Of a DNA stretch of 11,116 bases, positions 1-7,237 are shown in pieces. How positions within the stretch are numbered: position 1 is the stretch's first letter; the number at the start of each line of letters is the position of its first letter. A program made the translations under genes and the position numbers. The notes beneath the pieces were generated by a model, which saw nothing but the letters and a program-made list of their open reading frames with translations, was not told the DNA's origin and searched no databases. The stretch covers positions 1-11,116 of the forward strand of contig CAYPIU010000049.1 of the NCBI GenBank assembly GCA_964410915.1, given 5' to 3'. Source of the stretch: CAZFJG01 sp964410915. GTDB taxonomy: Bacteria; Synergistota; Synergistia; Synergistales; JAFGMB01.

Positions 1-396
1 TTCCTCTCCGCTCTTCTGAAGAAGCCCGGAACCCTCTCCCAGGCGGGCAAGTTTTTTGTTCCTTCCAGGATCACCATCCTGCAGATCCGCTTTAATGTAA
101 AGATCGGAATTGAAATTTTCCAGATCATAGCAGACGTTGCCTGGCTTACAGAGTTTCCTGTCCAGGTAAGGCCTTATCTCTGATCTGTCAGAAGGCCAGG
201 TATTCCTGTCAGCAAAGGCCATGAGAGAAGCCTTTTTTATTGTTTTCATATCATTAATTATCCTGGAAGCATCTGCGATATCAGGTGCCGACCCGGCTGA
301 AAGGAGAAATGCCCCCGCAAGTATTCCTACGATTATTATGGTTATCAGTATCTCGACAAGTGTGAAACCAGATCTTCTGGAAAAATGGGCCTTCAT
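1..396 (-). CDS. Type IV pilin / type II secretion pseudopilin, N-terminal part (3' end beyond left edge)
   Basis: Reading leftward from an ATG at 396, 132 codons stay open to the window edge. The protein begins with a short basic leader, MKAHFSRRSG, then FTLVEILITIIIVGILAG. This is a textbook class III signal: Gly at -1, Phe at +1, Glu at +5, then a hydrophobic helix to about residue 33. Prepilin peptidase would cut after Gly10 and methylate Phe11; the mature protein would join a pilus or type II secretion pseudopilus in the inner membrane and periplasm. The visible globular part has two cysteines (KLCKPGNVCYD, residues about 82-90) that could pair. The start is supported by AAGGCGG seven bases upstream. 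Type IV pilin versus pseudopilin cannot be decided without the C-terminus. A perfect TATAAT lies at 449-454, but no good -35 was found, so the promoter is tentative. Confidence 0.9.
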   Translation of the reverse strand, partial: MKAHFSRRSGFTLVEILITIIIVGILAGAFLLSAGSAPDIADASRIINDMKTIKKASLMAFADRNTWPSDRSEIRPYLDRKLCKPGNVCYDLENFNSDLYIKADLQDGDPGRNKKLARLGEGSGLLQKSGEE

Positions 397-448
397 TCTT
401 CTGCCGCCTTTCGATATTAAAATCCTGTTTCAAATTAACTATATAAAG

Positions 449-454
449 ATTATA
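449..454 (-). promoter_or_regulatory. Possible -10 element for the pilin gene
   Basis: A perfect TATAAT on the minus strand lies about 50 bases upstream of the pilin ATG, a sensible leader length. At the expected -35 distance the sequence is roughly GATAAA, a poor match. This is therefore a -10 hit in AT-rich DNA, not a demonstrated promoter. Confidence 0.3.
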
Positions 455-590
455 ACCGGAATTTTAAAAGGTTTATCATCCGTCAGGATGAAAACCAACA
501 GGACTTTTATATCATTTTAAATGGGGCTACTGGACCATATTCACAACTTTGTCGCTTTATCTTCATAAACTGCGAGTGGGAGAATATACG

Positions 591-619
591 AGAGCCCGGG
601 TCAGAATGACCCGGGCTCT
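591..619. terminator. Perfect 13-bp hairpin, terminator-like
   Basis: Arms AGAGCCCGGGTCA (591-603) and TGACCCGGGCTCT (607-619) pair perfectly around a 3-base loop GAA. Neither side has a U-tract (TAAGGGGG on one side, CGTATATTC on the other), so it is not a canonical intrinsic terminator. The hairpin at 1609-1652 has a similar GC-rich AGCCCGG core and an equally poor U-tract, so hairpins of this sort may serve as gene-end signals in this genome. No intact gene reads into it from either side. Confidence 0.5.
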
Positions 620-732
620 TAAGGGGGTTAAAGCTTATTTCAGGGGAGGTTTTCCCCACGTATAGTATCCTATCGTTTCAACATAAATGCCTCGGTAAAT
701 TTATCTAAAAGAAACTATGTAGTTTTACTTAC

Positions 733-770
733 AAAAAAGGGACCCCGACCCGCTGCAAAGGTGGGATCCC
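733..770 (-). terminator. Rho-independent terminator of the GntR regulator gene
   Basis: On the minus strand GGGATCCC (770-763) pairs with GGGGTCCC (746-739), with one G-U pair. A few inner pairs close a loop of about 8 bases, and the stem is followed directly by TTTTTT (738-733). It sits about 50 bases after the stop codon of the regulator. This is the cleanest intrinsic terminator in the window. Confidence 0.8.
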
Positions 771-818
771 ATCTATAGGAGGTGCAGGCATGCCGCTGCA
801 TGACATACTGCCGGTAAC

Positions 819-1469
819 TCAGATATTTTTTTCTCTCTCAAGTGCTTGTAAAGTATCGATACGGCCTTTCTCAAGATGATCGGTAAGATTCTTCATTGTT
901 TCATGTAAATCCTTTGCCCGTATGGAATGGACTATTTTCATATGGGCATCAAGCATTTCTTCCTTATCAGTGCCGCTCATTCTCAACATTATTCCGAGAC
1001 GGAGGAACTCTTCCCTTATAGTCCTGTAAAATCTGGTCAATCTTCCATTTTCCAGAACAGAGACGATAAGACCATGAAAATCCTGGTCAGAACTCATATA
1101 TTCAAAATGATCGTCCCATACACTTCTGAGCCTTACGACCAGCTCTTCAAGCCGAAAAGAAATATCCCAGGTAATATCCTTATGAAATACGGCCTCTATG
1201 GCCTCCTGTTCCAAAAGTCTTCGAATGGCAAATATCTCGTTAACATCACTTTCCGTAACATCTTTTACTACAAGATTTTTACGGGAATTAACGATGAGCC
1301 AACCCTGACATTCAAGCCTCTGAACAGCACTTCTTACAGTGGTTCTGCTGGTCTCGAACATTTCAGCCAAAGCCCTCTCCTGGAGAATCTGTCCAGGTCG
1401 AAAGTCAAGTGTGTGGATCTTTTCCTTTATCTTGTCGTAAACACTGTCTGCAAGGCAATATTCTCCCAT
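819..1469 (-). CDS. GntR-family transcriptional regulator, FadR-like FCD subfamily
   Basis: 216-residue DNA-binding regulator. An N-terminal winged helix-turn-helix (about 6-70) carries the GntR pattern RPGQILQERALAEMF followed by SRTTVRSAVQRLECQGW. The C-terminal all-helical FCD domain (about 75-205) has the usual metal and ligand residues D128, H132 (SDQDFH), H176 (DAHMKIV) and H198 (TDHLEKG). FCD regulators usually sense a small carboxylate or sugar acid; the ligand here is unknown. The frame is open up to a TTG at 1511, but the ATG at 1469 is preferred: a purine-rich AGAAAGAGAAG precedes it, the length fits the family, and a 12-bp palindrome at 1500-1511 looks like an operator lying inside the longer reading. 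The gene has its own promoter and terminator, so it is a single-gene unit. It lies directly downstream of the deoA-deoC operon, but regulation of that operon is only a guess. Confidence 0.9.
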   Translation of the reverse strand: MGEYCLADSVYDKIKEKIHTLDFRPGQILQERALAEMFETSRTTVRSAVQRLECQGWLIVNSRKNLVVKDVTESDVNEIFAIRRLLEQEAIEAVFHKDITWDISFRLEELVVRLRSVWDDHFEYMSSDQDFHGLIVSVLENGRLTRFYRTIREEFLRLGIMLRMSGTDKEEMLDAHMKIVHSIRAKDLHETMKNLTDHLEKGRIDTLQALEREKNI

Positions 1470-1499
1470 GACTTCTCTTTCTGGCATACCCAAAAGCGC

Positions 1500-1511
1500 T
1501 TGGTATACCAA
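1500..1511. promoter_or_regulatory. Palindromic candidate operator TTGGTATACCAA
   Basis: Perfect 12-bp palindrome between the predicted promoter and the preferred ATG of the GntR gene, about 20 bases downstream of the expected transcription start. FadR-subfamily regulators commonly bind TGGT...ACCA or TTGTATACAA type palindromes, so this is a good candidate for autorepression. Confidence 0.55.
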
Positions 1512-1532
1512 CTCTATTTTGGAATGCCAAGA

Positions 1533-1561
1533 ATAGTATCAAGGGAACTTTTGTCTGTCAA
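1533..1561 (-). promoter_or_regulatory. Near-consensus sigma70-type promoter of the GntR gene
   Basis: On the minus strand a perfect -35 TTGACA (1561-1556), a 17-base spacer and a -10 TACTAT (1538-1533) are present. Transcription would start near 1526, giving a leader of about 57 bases before the ATG at 1469. The -35 lies inside the inverted repeat at 1548-1569. Confidence 0.75.
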
Positions 1562-1569
1562 GACAAAAG
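1548..1569. promoter_or_regulatory. Inverted repeat over the -35 box, candidate second operator
   Basis: CTTTTGTCT (1548-1556) and AGACAAAAG (1561-1569) are perfect 9-bp arms separated by GTCA. The repeat covers the TTGACA of the GntR promoter, so a protein bound here would block RNA polymerase. It contains TTGTC/GACAA half-sites, a pattern used by some FCD-type regulators, and differs in sequence from the palindrome at 1500-1511. Confidence 0.45.
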
Positions 1570-1608
1570 GGAAGTTTTTTAATAGAAAAAAATTGAAAAG
1601 CTATGCAT

Positions 1609-1652
1609 AAAGCAGAGAAGCCCGGACCAGCTGGTCCGGGCTTCTCTGCTTT
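1609..1652. terminator. 44-bp perfect palindrome, terminator of the deo operon
   Basis: Positions 1609-1630 are the exact reverse complement of 1631-1652, giving a stem of about 20 bp with a 4-base AGCT loop. It starts 11 bases after the stop codon of the last minus-strand ORF (1664), the right place to end the deoA-deoC transcript. The U-tract is weak on both sides (TTTATGC leftward, TTTGTCT rightward), so it may act bidirectionally. It also insulates the GntR promoter. Confidence 0.65.
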
Positions 1653-1663
1653 GTCTATAACTA

Positions 1664-1843
1664 CTACTGATTTTTCGAGCTTTCATTCTTATTCTTACTG
1701 ATATCATCGAGCTTCTGATCAAAATGCCATTCGGATATTTTATTGCGTATATCCATCATTTTTCCGTTAAGATCCCTCAGAAGTTCTATATCAGGATCAT
1801 CCTCCAGCATTTCTCTTCTCATTTCAAGACTGGCCTTATGCAT
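1664..1843 (-). CDS. 59-residue hypothetical protein after deoC, charged and helical
   Basis: An ATG at 1843, ten bases after the deoC stop, opens 59 codons ending at TAG 1664, just before the operon terminator. The product begins MHKASLEMRREMLEDDPDIE and continues as charged amphipathic helix (LLRDLNGKMMDIRNKI) with a polar tail. There is no signal peptide or membrane segment. The helical pattern loosely recalls the C-terminal half of periplasmic Spy/CpxP (zinc-resistance-associated) proteins, but the LTxxQ motifs are not visible and I would not assign it. No strong ribosome site precedes the ATG, so translation may depend on coupling to deoC. It could be a true small protein or the remnant of a longer gene; in its frame a stop lies just upstream, near 1861. 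Confidence 0.45.
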   Translation of the reverse strand: MHKASLEMRREMLEDDPDIELLRDLNGKMMDIRNKISEWHFDQKLDDISKNKNESSKNQ

Positions 1844-1853
1844 GCTCGGAAGG

Positions 1854-2510
1854 TCATCTTTTCATATTCTCATTTATAATTCTGACACCTGAACTTAAAC
1901 CAAGCCTGTCAGCTCCGGCATCTATCATTGCAAGCGCCTGTTCAAGAGTTTTTATACCTCCGGCAGCTTTCACCCTTGCCCTGCTGCCAACAGTTCTTTT
2001 CATCAGCCTTACATCTTCGACTGCAGCTCCGCCGCCACCAAAACCAGTTGAGGTTTTAACAAAATGCGCACCAGCTCGTACTGCAAGTTCACACGCTTTT
2101 TCTTTTTCAATATCTGTAAGCAGACAACATTCAATGATCACCTTGACTATGGCTGTTGGACCAGCAGCCTGTACTACTGCCCGGATGTCATCCTCAACCA
2201 GGCCATGGCGGCCATCCTTGAGAGCACCTACATTTATTACCATATCTATCTCATCAGCTCCCCTCTTTACGGCCTCTCGCGTCTCAAAGGCTTTTACAAG
2301 GGTCTGGGATGCACCAAGGGGAAAACCTGCCACTACACAGGTCTTAACTCCAGAATCAATGAGTTCACCCTTAACTAATTCCGTATAACATGAATTGACA
2401 CAAACGGCGGCGAATCTGTATTTCAACGCCTCCTGGCAAAGCTGGATCATCATTGATTCAGTAGCTTCCGGTTTTAGCAGTGTATGATCAATATAACCGT
2501 TAATATTCAA
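1854..2510 (-). CDS. deoC: Deoxyribose-phosphate aldolase
   Basis: Class I aldolase (EC 4.1.2.4) that splits 2-deoxyribose 5-phosphate into acetaldehyde and glyceraldehyde 3-phosphate, the last step of deoxynucleoside breakdown; cytoplasmic TIM barrel. At 218 residues it has the usual short bacterial length. Family landmarks: YIDHTLLKPEAT (6-17), VVAGFPLG (59-66), Asp89 in EIDMVINVG, the Schiff-base Lys152 in FVKTSTGFG, and Lys181 in VKAAGGIKT. The start is TTG at 2510. A near-perfect AAGGAGGT lies seven bases upstream and overlaps the deoA stop codon (TAAGGAGG), implying translational coupling. No catalytic residue is missing. Confidence 0.96.
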   Translation of the reverse strand: MNINGYIDHTLLKPEATESMMIQLCQEALKYRFAAVCVNSCYTELVKGELIDSGVKTCVVAGFPLGASQTLVKAFETREAVKRGADEIDMVINVGALKDGRHGLVEDDIRAVVQAAGPTAIVKVIIECCLLTDIEKEKACELAVRAGAHFVKTSTGFGGGGAAVEDVRLMKRTVGSRARVKAAGGIKTLEQALAMIDAGADRLGLSSGVRIINENMKR

Positions 2511-2523
2511 TAGAATTACCTCC

Positions 2524-3852
2524 TTACTGATACCTTTCTTCCGAATCTTTTGTGACTATTCCCTTGAGTAGTGACGGTTCCGGTACTTTACTGTCATTAA
2601 TTGAAAAAGCGTCAAGTATCAGAATTTCAGCCTCTTTGAAGGTCTTTTCATCACGGGCATGGACAGTAGCAAGGGGAGAACCTGCACTTACACTTTCACC
2701 TGTCTTCTTTTCAAGGACAATCCCAACTGTCAGGTCCACAGAACTATTCTTGTTCTCCCTGCCGGCACCGAGGACAAGAGCGGCTTTACCCACCTGGTCC
2801 GCTTTTATTGATGATACATAACCTTCATCTGAAGAAATAACCTTACCGGAAAAGGATGGCTTTGGAAAAAGTCCATGATCTTCAACTGGAGAAGGATCTC
2901 CGCCCTGAGCGATAATAAACTCCCTGAATTTGTCCAGGGCTCTTCCAGAAGAAATGGCTTCCCTGAGAAGGGATCCTGCCTCATCAATATCATGCGCCTT
3001 CCCTCCCATTAAGAGCATTCTCGCCCCCAGGGCTAAACATAATTGTGTCAGGTCATCCGGCCCCTTTCCCCTGAGGGTCATAAGCGCTTCTTTAACTTCG
3101 AGAATATTTCCTACTGCATAACCAAGGGGCTGATCCATATTTGTCACAACAGCGACTGTTTCCTTACCCACTGCTGAACCAATATCAACCATTTCTCTGG
3201 CAAGAGCAAAAGAACTTTCTGTTTCCTTCATAAAAGCGCCGCTACCCGTCTTGACATCAAGAACTATGGCGTCAGCACCTCCAGCGATCTTTTTACTCAT
3301 TATGCTGCTCGCGATCAGGGAAATATTATCCACCGTCGCAGTAACATCTCTCAGGGAATAGAGTTTTTTATCAGCCGGGGCAAGATCGGAGGTCTGTCCT
3401 CCTATTGCAATGCCGTGATCCCTGACATTTGCAAGAAAATGCTCCATTGACATTTCTACAGAGAAACCGGGAAAAGACTCCAGCTTGTCTATGGTCCCTC
3501 CAGTGTGTCCAAGACCGCGGCCCGACATCTTGGCTACCGGCACGCCGACAGATGCTACAAGAGGAGCCAGAACAAGAGTGGTCTTGTCGCCTACTCCGCC
3601 AGTGCTGTGTTTATCCAGCTTGATCCCTTCGATACTGGAAAGATCGAGAACTTTACCGCTTTTGACCATTGACCTGGTCAATTCGGCTGTTTCCTTCTTT
3701 GTCATACCTTTAAAATAGATCGCCATCATAAGTGCAGAAACCTGGTAGTCAGGGATATCTCCTCTTGTGTAGCCCTGGACGAAAAAGTCTATCTCCTGGC
3801 CCGTAAGCTCATACCCTTCACGCTTTTTCAGAATGATATCGTACATTCTCAT
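2524..3852 (-). CDS. deoA/pdp: Pyrimidine-nucleoside (thymidine) phosphorylase
   Basis: 442-residue enzyme that cleaves thymidine, deoxyuridine or uridine with phosphate, giving the free base and (deoxy)ribose 1-phosphate. The family signature SGRGLGHTGGTIDKLE is at 110-125; the phosphate-binding KHSTGGVGD is at 81-89; substrate-binding Arg168 (LRDVT), Ser183 and Lys187 (SSIMSKK) fall at the numbering used for Bacillus PyNP. The C-terminal PYNP_C domain covers about 345-430. The close resemblance to Bacillus Pdp (MRM-DII-KK start, IPDYQ-SAL) suggests broad pyrimidine specificity. The frame is open upstream to an ATG at 4014, but the 54 extra residues have no counterpart in the family; the ATG at 3852, behind GGGGGGAAGATA, is the real start. 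A phosphopentomutase (deoB) would be needed to connect to deoC and is not in this window. Confidence 0.95.
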   Translation of the reverse strand: MRMYDIILKKREGYELTGQEIDFFVQGYTRGDIPDYQVSALMMAIYFKGMTKKETAELTRSMVKSGKVLDLSSIEGIKLDKHSTGGVGDKTTLVLAPLVASVGVPVAKMSGRGLGHTGGTIDKLESFPGFSVEMSMEHFLANVRDHGIAIGGQTSDLAPADKKLYSLRDVTATVDNISLIASSIMSKKIAGGADAIVLDVKTGSGAFMKETESSFALAREMVDIGSAVGKETVAVVTNMDQPLGYAVGNILEVKEALMTLRGKGPDDLTQLCLALGARMLLMGGKAHDIDEAGSLLREAISSGRALDKFREFIIAQGGDPSPVEDHGLFPKPSFSGKVISSDEGYVSSIKADQVGKAALVLGAGRENKNSSVDLTVGIVLEKKTGESVSAGSPLATVHARDEKTFKEAEILILDAFSINDSKVPEPSLLKGIVTKDSEERYQ

Positions 3853-4222
3853 TATCTTCCCCCCGGCTTTGTTCTGAATAGTACCTCCAGACCAGAGACG
3901 TTCCTGATCAAAGATCTTCGACACAGAAATAATATCATTTGTAGAAGATAGTATTCGTTCTTTACAAGTAACAATAACAAAAATGCCTGGATCACCAAAA
4001 TGATGTCCCGGCATAAATGATCTATACTGAAATTCGACACAGATCAGCTACCGAGAAAATTTGTTTTTATGTGGGATAAAACCGGGCATGTTTTTATTTG
4101 ACCACCAGAAGTATCGCCACTTTATCCCAATATAAATATATGCTTTTCTTGGATAAATGTATAAATTCAAGTAAACTCCTCTGTAGAAACATAAAGAAAA
4201 TTACTGAACCCGGGAGAAAACA
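3853..4222. other. Divergent intergenic region between deoA and rmlB
   Basis: These 370 AT-rich bases must hold the promoters of both flanking genes, but no full consensus promoter stands out. For deoA, a -10-like TACTAT (minus, 3953-3948) has a TTGTTA 15 bases upstream, a short spacing. For rmlB, TATAAA at 4160-4165 lacks a good -35. The region also contains an imperfect hairpin at 3983-4014 (ATGCC/GGCAT and ATCA/TGAT arms around CCAAAA) and the inverted repeat at 4072-4129. Confidence 0.55.
4072..4129. repeat. Inverted repeat TGGGATAAA / TTTATCCCA, with a third half-copy nearby
   Basis: TGGGATAAA (4072-4080) and its exact reverse complement TTTATCCCA (4121-4129) are 40 bases apart. A third related element, TTGGATAAA, lies at 4149-4157. 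All are within 155 bases upstream of rmlB, suitable for a looped or cooperative regulator site. In DNA this AT-rich, part of the match could be chance. Confidence 0.4.
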
Positions 4223-5308
4223 ATGAAAATCTTAGTTACGGGCGGCGCCGGTTTTATAGGAAGTAATCTTGTTAAACATCTTCTTTTAAGGAAAGAATCT
4301 TTTGTAATAAACCTTGATAAACTTACCTATGCCGGTAATTTGGAATCCCTTTCCGGCATCATGGCAAATGAAAGGCACGTCTTTATCAGGGGTGATATAG
4401 GGGACAGGAAACTGGTTTCAGGAATTCTTGAAAAATTTTCTCCGCAGGTCGTGATCAATCTTGCTGCTGAAACACATGTTGACCGTTCCATCGATAACCC
4501 GTCACAATTCATTTACACAAATGTAAACGGAACCCTGGATCTTCTTGAAGCCACTCTATCTTACTGGAATTCGATCTCCGTAAGAGATAGAGGTAAGTTC
4601 AGATTTATTCATGTTTCAACAGATGAAGTCTACGGATCACTCGGAGACGAAGGATACTTTTTTGAAAATACTCCTTACGCTCCAAATTCACCTTATTCTG
4701 CCTCGAAAGCTTCTTCTGACCACCTGGTGAGAGCATATCACAAGACCTATGGCCTTCCAGCAATAATAACGAATTCACCCAATAACTACGGCCCTTTTCA
4801 ATTCCCGGAAAAGCTGATCCCTCTAATTATAACTAAAGCTTTACGGTCAGAAGAACTACCCGTTTACGGGGATGGAAGAAATGTAAGAGATTGGCTTTTC
4901 GTTGAAGATCACTGTCGGGCACTTATACTGGCTATGATGAAGGCAACACCTGGTGAAAACTACAACACAGGGTGCAACTGTGAAAGATCGACTTTACAGG
5001 TAGTTGAATGTATATGCAACATCATGGATAAACTTATTCCCAGACTCGATCATAAAAGCTACACGGAAATGATAAGTTTTGTCCCGGATAGACCCGGACA
5101 CGACATGAGATATGCCATAAACTCTGAAAAATTTCGAAAAAAAACCGGATGGGAACCTGCGGAAACTTTCCAGTCAGGCCTTGAAAAAACAGTGAAATGG
5201 TATCTTGAGAACCAGTCATGGGTAAATAGCGTAACCAGCTCGAAATACTGTATGGAAAGGCTTGGACTTGACAAGCAGAAAAGTTCTCTCATTGAGGAAG
5301 ACTCATGA
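4223..5308 (+). CDS. rmlB/rfbB: dTDP-glucose 4,6-dehydratase
   Basis: Extended short-chain dehydrogenase (EC 4.2.1.46) that turns dTDP-glucose into dTDP-4-keto-6-deoxyglucose, the branch point to rhamnose and many dTDP-amino sugars. NAD-binding GGAGFIGSN is at 7-15, AAETHVDRS at 81-89, the catalytic STDEVYG with Thr133-Asp134-Glu135 at 132-138, and YxxxK as Tyr158/Lys162 in YSASK. The C-terminal DRPGHDMRYAI and GWEP motifs are typical. At 361 residues the length is normal. One departure from the usual pattern: the TRCSNNYGP stretch reads TNSPNNYGP (183-191). GGGAGA upstream supports the ATG. It stands alone on the plus strand, without rmlA, rmlC or rmlD in the window. No clear terminator is visible in the 150 bases before the convergent operon. 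Confidence 0.93.
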   Translation: MKILVTGGAGFIGSNLVKHLLLRKESFVINLDKLTYAGNLESLSGIMANERHVFIRGDIGDRKLVSGILEKFSPQVVINLAAETHVDRSIDNPSQFIYTNVNGTLDLLEATLSYWNSISVRDRGKFRFIHVSTDEVYGSLGDEGYFFENTPYAPNSPYSASKASSDHLVRAYHKTYGLPAIITNSPNNYGPFQFPEKLIPLIITKALRSEELPVYGDGRNVRDWLFVEDHCRALILAMMKATPGENYNTGCNCERSTLQVVECICNIMDKLIPRLDHKSYTEMISFVPDRPGHDMRYAINSEKFRKKTGWEPAETFQSGLEKTVKWYLENQSWVNSVTSSKYCMERLGLDKQKSSLIEEDS

Positions 5309-5458
5309 TAAACAGTGGAATGATCCCGGCTCAACACAGGTAAACATGAAAGACTCCTGGAAACATCCAGCTTCATTCAGGTAATACAGAAACTTCCTTT
5401 TTAACATATCAAAACAGTAACTTAACCTCTTTAACAAGTCCGAAAGTAATATTTCCAT

Positions 5459-7228
5459 CTACCATGAGGACCGCGGTAAAAGGATCTGGAAAAAATCATT
5501 TTCCCATACCTGAACATATTTTCCCTGCTTGAGGAACTGACTGAAAACCTTAAGATGCGCGGCTGGACCTCTACCTGACAAGTGTATCTGCGGCCAGTTT
5601 TCATTAACCGGAGGATACTTGGCCCTAATGACAGGAGGAAGGTCAGGCCTTTCCATAACTGCCTTTTTGAGTTTATTTATAAGCTGTTCAGGAGTATACA
5701 TCTCCGGCCAGGAGTGATAAACATAAGGTCTCGTGTCTGTAAGGTAATAGAACAGGGGAATGTAATTATAGGCAAGAAGGTAATCCCCAGGCATTACATA
5801 TTTAGAAAGTTCATTCAGAGCTTCTGTCATTACCCTTGATCTTTCACGAGTGGTAAAAACGTACCGCATTTTGGGATGGTCAACATTGTAACGAAGCATA
5901 TATCTCTGGTCTGAATCCTTGTAACTGAATCGATAGCAGAGGATGAGAAAAAAAAGAACCAGGGATGCACAGATAATTTTTCGGACCAGCTTCAGACCCT
6001 CTTCACTGAAAAAACATATTCCTTTCTTTTCCTCTTTTACGATTTTGCCACTATTTGGAAATTGGCTGATATACAGTCCTTTGAGTTGAAAAAGTCCATG
6101 CAGGGTCAATGGAATAGCTAACCAGAGATCATACCGTGCCGCACTTAACCCCGTGTTAGACCCTGCCATTCCAAAGATCATTACCATTAGCGCCACAAGA
6201 CTTGCAAAACGGATATCTCTTCCAGAAGATGTAAAACCTGCGAGCTGCAACAGTAATACAGATCCAATAAGGGCAAAAAGATAGTAGTGATAGGTCGCTG
6301 TCTGCCCGACAAAACCGGTTCCTGTAAGGAAAACCAGAACAAGCGCAAGGGAAATGATACCAGCACGTATGAACCGGCTATGAAAAATATCGTTTATTTT
6401 TGCCAGGACAGCAAGGATAACAAGGCTTTTGAGAAATGCAGCAAAGGTTTTATCGATATCCAGAAAAACTTTCTTTATAAGACCCATTCCAGAGTGATGT
6501 GAGGATGAATCACCCATAAAACTCCAAAGTCTCTCAAAGGTTTGAAAGTATTGATCGGAGATACCCGTCATTGAAAAAATAACAAAAGGGATCATCAAAG
6601 CAAATAAAAAACCTGCAGAAAAGGCGAGAACACCCTTGAGATTTTCTTTCCATGTCGAATCGTTTAAGTAGAACCCTGCAAAAAGTACAGGTATTAATGA
6701 GATAGAAACCAGGTTAGGCAAACGGAAGAAAAAACTTGATCCAAAGATAACCCCGGCAACCAGGTAGTAAACTGGTTTGTTTGTGGAGTAAGCCTTGAAA
6801 AGAACTCCAGAACCCAATACAAAGACAAGGGCTGTAAGATTATTATAATTAATATATCTCATCATATTGGGTACCATGATCGTAAACAACAATCCCAGTA
6901 AAAGTGTGGTTTCGGGAATATATTTACGTAAAGCCCTGTAGGTACTGAAAGCAATTACAATATAAAGAAAGGCTGATCCGAGGTAGGCTCCCATCAGTCC
7001 GAGAGGTGCACTCAGCCTGCTCCATAATCCTGTAATAATGAATGAAAACAGATAGCTGAGCTGGATATTCTGCAATTCTACAAAAACCTGCTGCCCGCCG
7101 GTGAGCAGATATCCCGTATCGGTCAGGTCAAGCCCCTGCCATATGAAGAGAAAAGGCCATATCATTATCAGGAACTTCAGAAAAAGGTTGAACTTGCTGT
7201 AATCCGGTTCGGGATGCAGGGTTTTCAT
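5459..7228 (-). CDS. Polytopic GT-C-like membrane glycosyltransferase (putative)
   Basis: 589-residue membrane protein with roughly a dozen hydrophobic segments between residues 14 and 432, then a soluble C-terminal domain of about 150 residues. Directly after the first helix lies an acidic loop, DLTDTGY (34-40); Asp34/Asp37 sit where GT-C enzymes (ArnT, PMT, GT39 types) carry catalytic acidic residues. The C-terminal part has the LLAYNYIPLFYYLTDTRPYV pattern seen in periplasmic domains of such proteins. Expected role: take a sugar from a polyprenyl-phosphate carrier on the outer face of the inner membrane and move it to a surface glycan, lipid or protein. Position as last gene after a GT2 and an SMR pair supports this. 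The SD TAGGAGGT overlaps the upstream stop codon. The family is assigned from topology, motif and context, not from a clear overall match. Confidence 0.7.
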   Translation of the reverse strand: MKTLHPEPDYSKFNLFLKFLIMIWPFLFIWQGLDLTDTGYLLTGGQQVFVELQNIQLSYLFSFIITGLWSRLSAPLGLMGAYLGSAFLYIVIAFSTYRALRKYIPETTLLLGLLFTIMVPNMMRYINYNNLTALVFVLGSGVLFKAYSTNKPVYYLVAGVIFGSSFFFRLPNLVSISLIPVLFAGFYLNDSTWKENLKGVLAFSAGFLFALMIPFVIFSMTGISDQYFQTFERLWSFMGDSSSHHSGMGLIKKVFLDIDKTFAAFLKSLVILAVLAKINDIFHSRFIRAGIISLALVLVFLTGTGFVGQTATYHYYLFALIGSVLLLQLAGFTSSGRDIRFASLVALMVMIFGMAGSNTGLSAARYDLWLAIPLTLHGLFQLKGLYISQFPNSGKIVKEEKKGICFFSEEGLKLVRKIICASLVLFFLILCYRFSYKDSDQRYMLRYNVDHPKMRYVFTTRERSRVMTEALNELSKYVMPGDYLLAYNYIPLFYYLTDTRPYVYHSWPEMYTPEQLINKLKKAVMERPDLPPVIRAKYPPVNENWPQIHLSGRGPAAHLKVFSQFLKQGKYVQVWENDFFQILLPRSSW

Positions 7229-7237
7229 AAATACCTC

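Larger units (their letters stand above)
397..818. other. Non-coding interval between the pilin gene and the GntR gene
   Basis: No convincing gene is present in these 422 bases. They hold a perfect hairpin at 591-619, the terminator of the GntR gene at 733-770, and a tentative pilin promoter (-10 TATAAT on the minus strand at 449-454). A 21-codon stretch at 635-700 (minus) ends in GYYTWGKPPLK and a TAA just ahead of the 591-619 hairpin. It has no start codon in frame before an upstream stop, so it could only be the eroded 3' end of a lost gene. Confidence 0.6.

Noticed and set aside
739..800. T-box or other riboswitch suggested by AAAGGTGGGATCCC on the plus strand
   Set aside because: There is no specifier domain, conserved T-box core or plus-strand gene downstream. 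On the minus strand the same bases form the GntR gene's terminator.
790..879. 29-codon plus-strand ORF with a perfect AGGAGGT six bases before its ATG
   Set aside because: It overlaps the 3' end of the GntR gene in antisense, has no promoter in view, and no recognisable product. The ribosome-site match alone is not enough.
927..1610. 227-codon plus-strand ORF opposite the GntR gene
   Set aside because: It lies antisense to a clear GntR/FCD protein, has no recognisable domain, and runs through the promoter, both palindromes and into the terminator region. It is a shadow frame.
3853..4014. 54-residue N-terminal extension of the nucleoside phosphorylase
   Set aside because: The family starts at MRMYDII with a good ribosome site at 3852. 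The extension has no similarity to the family and begins inside an imperfect hairpin.
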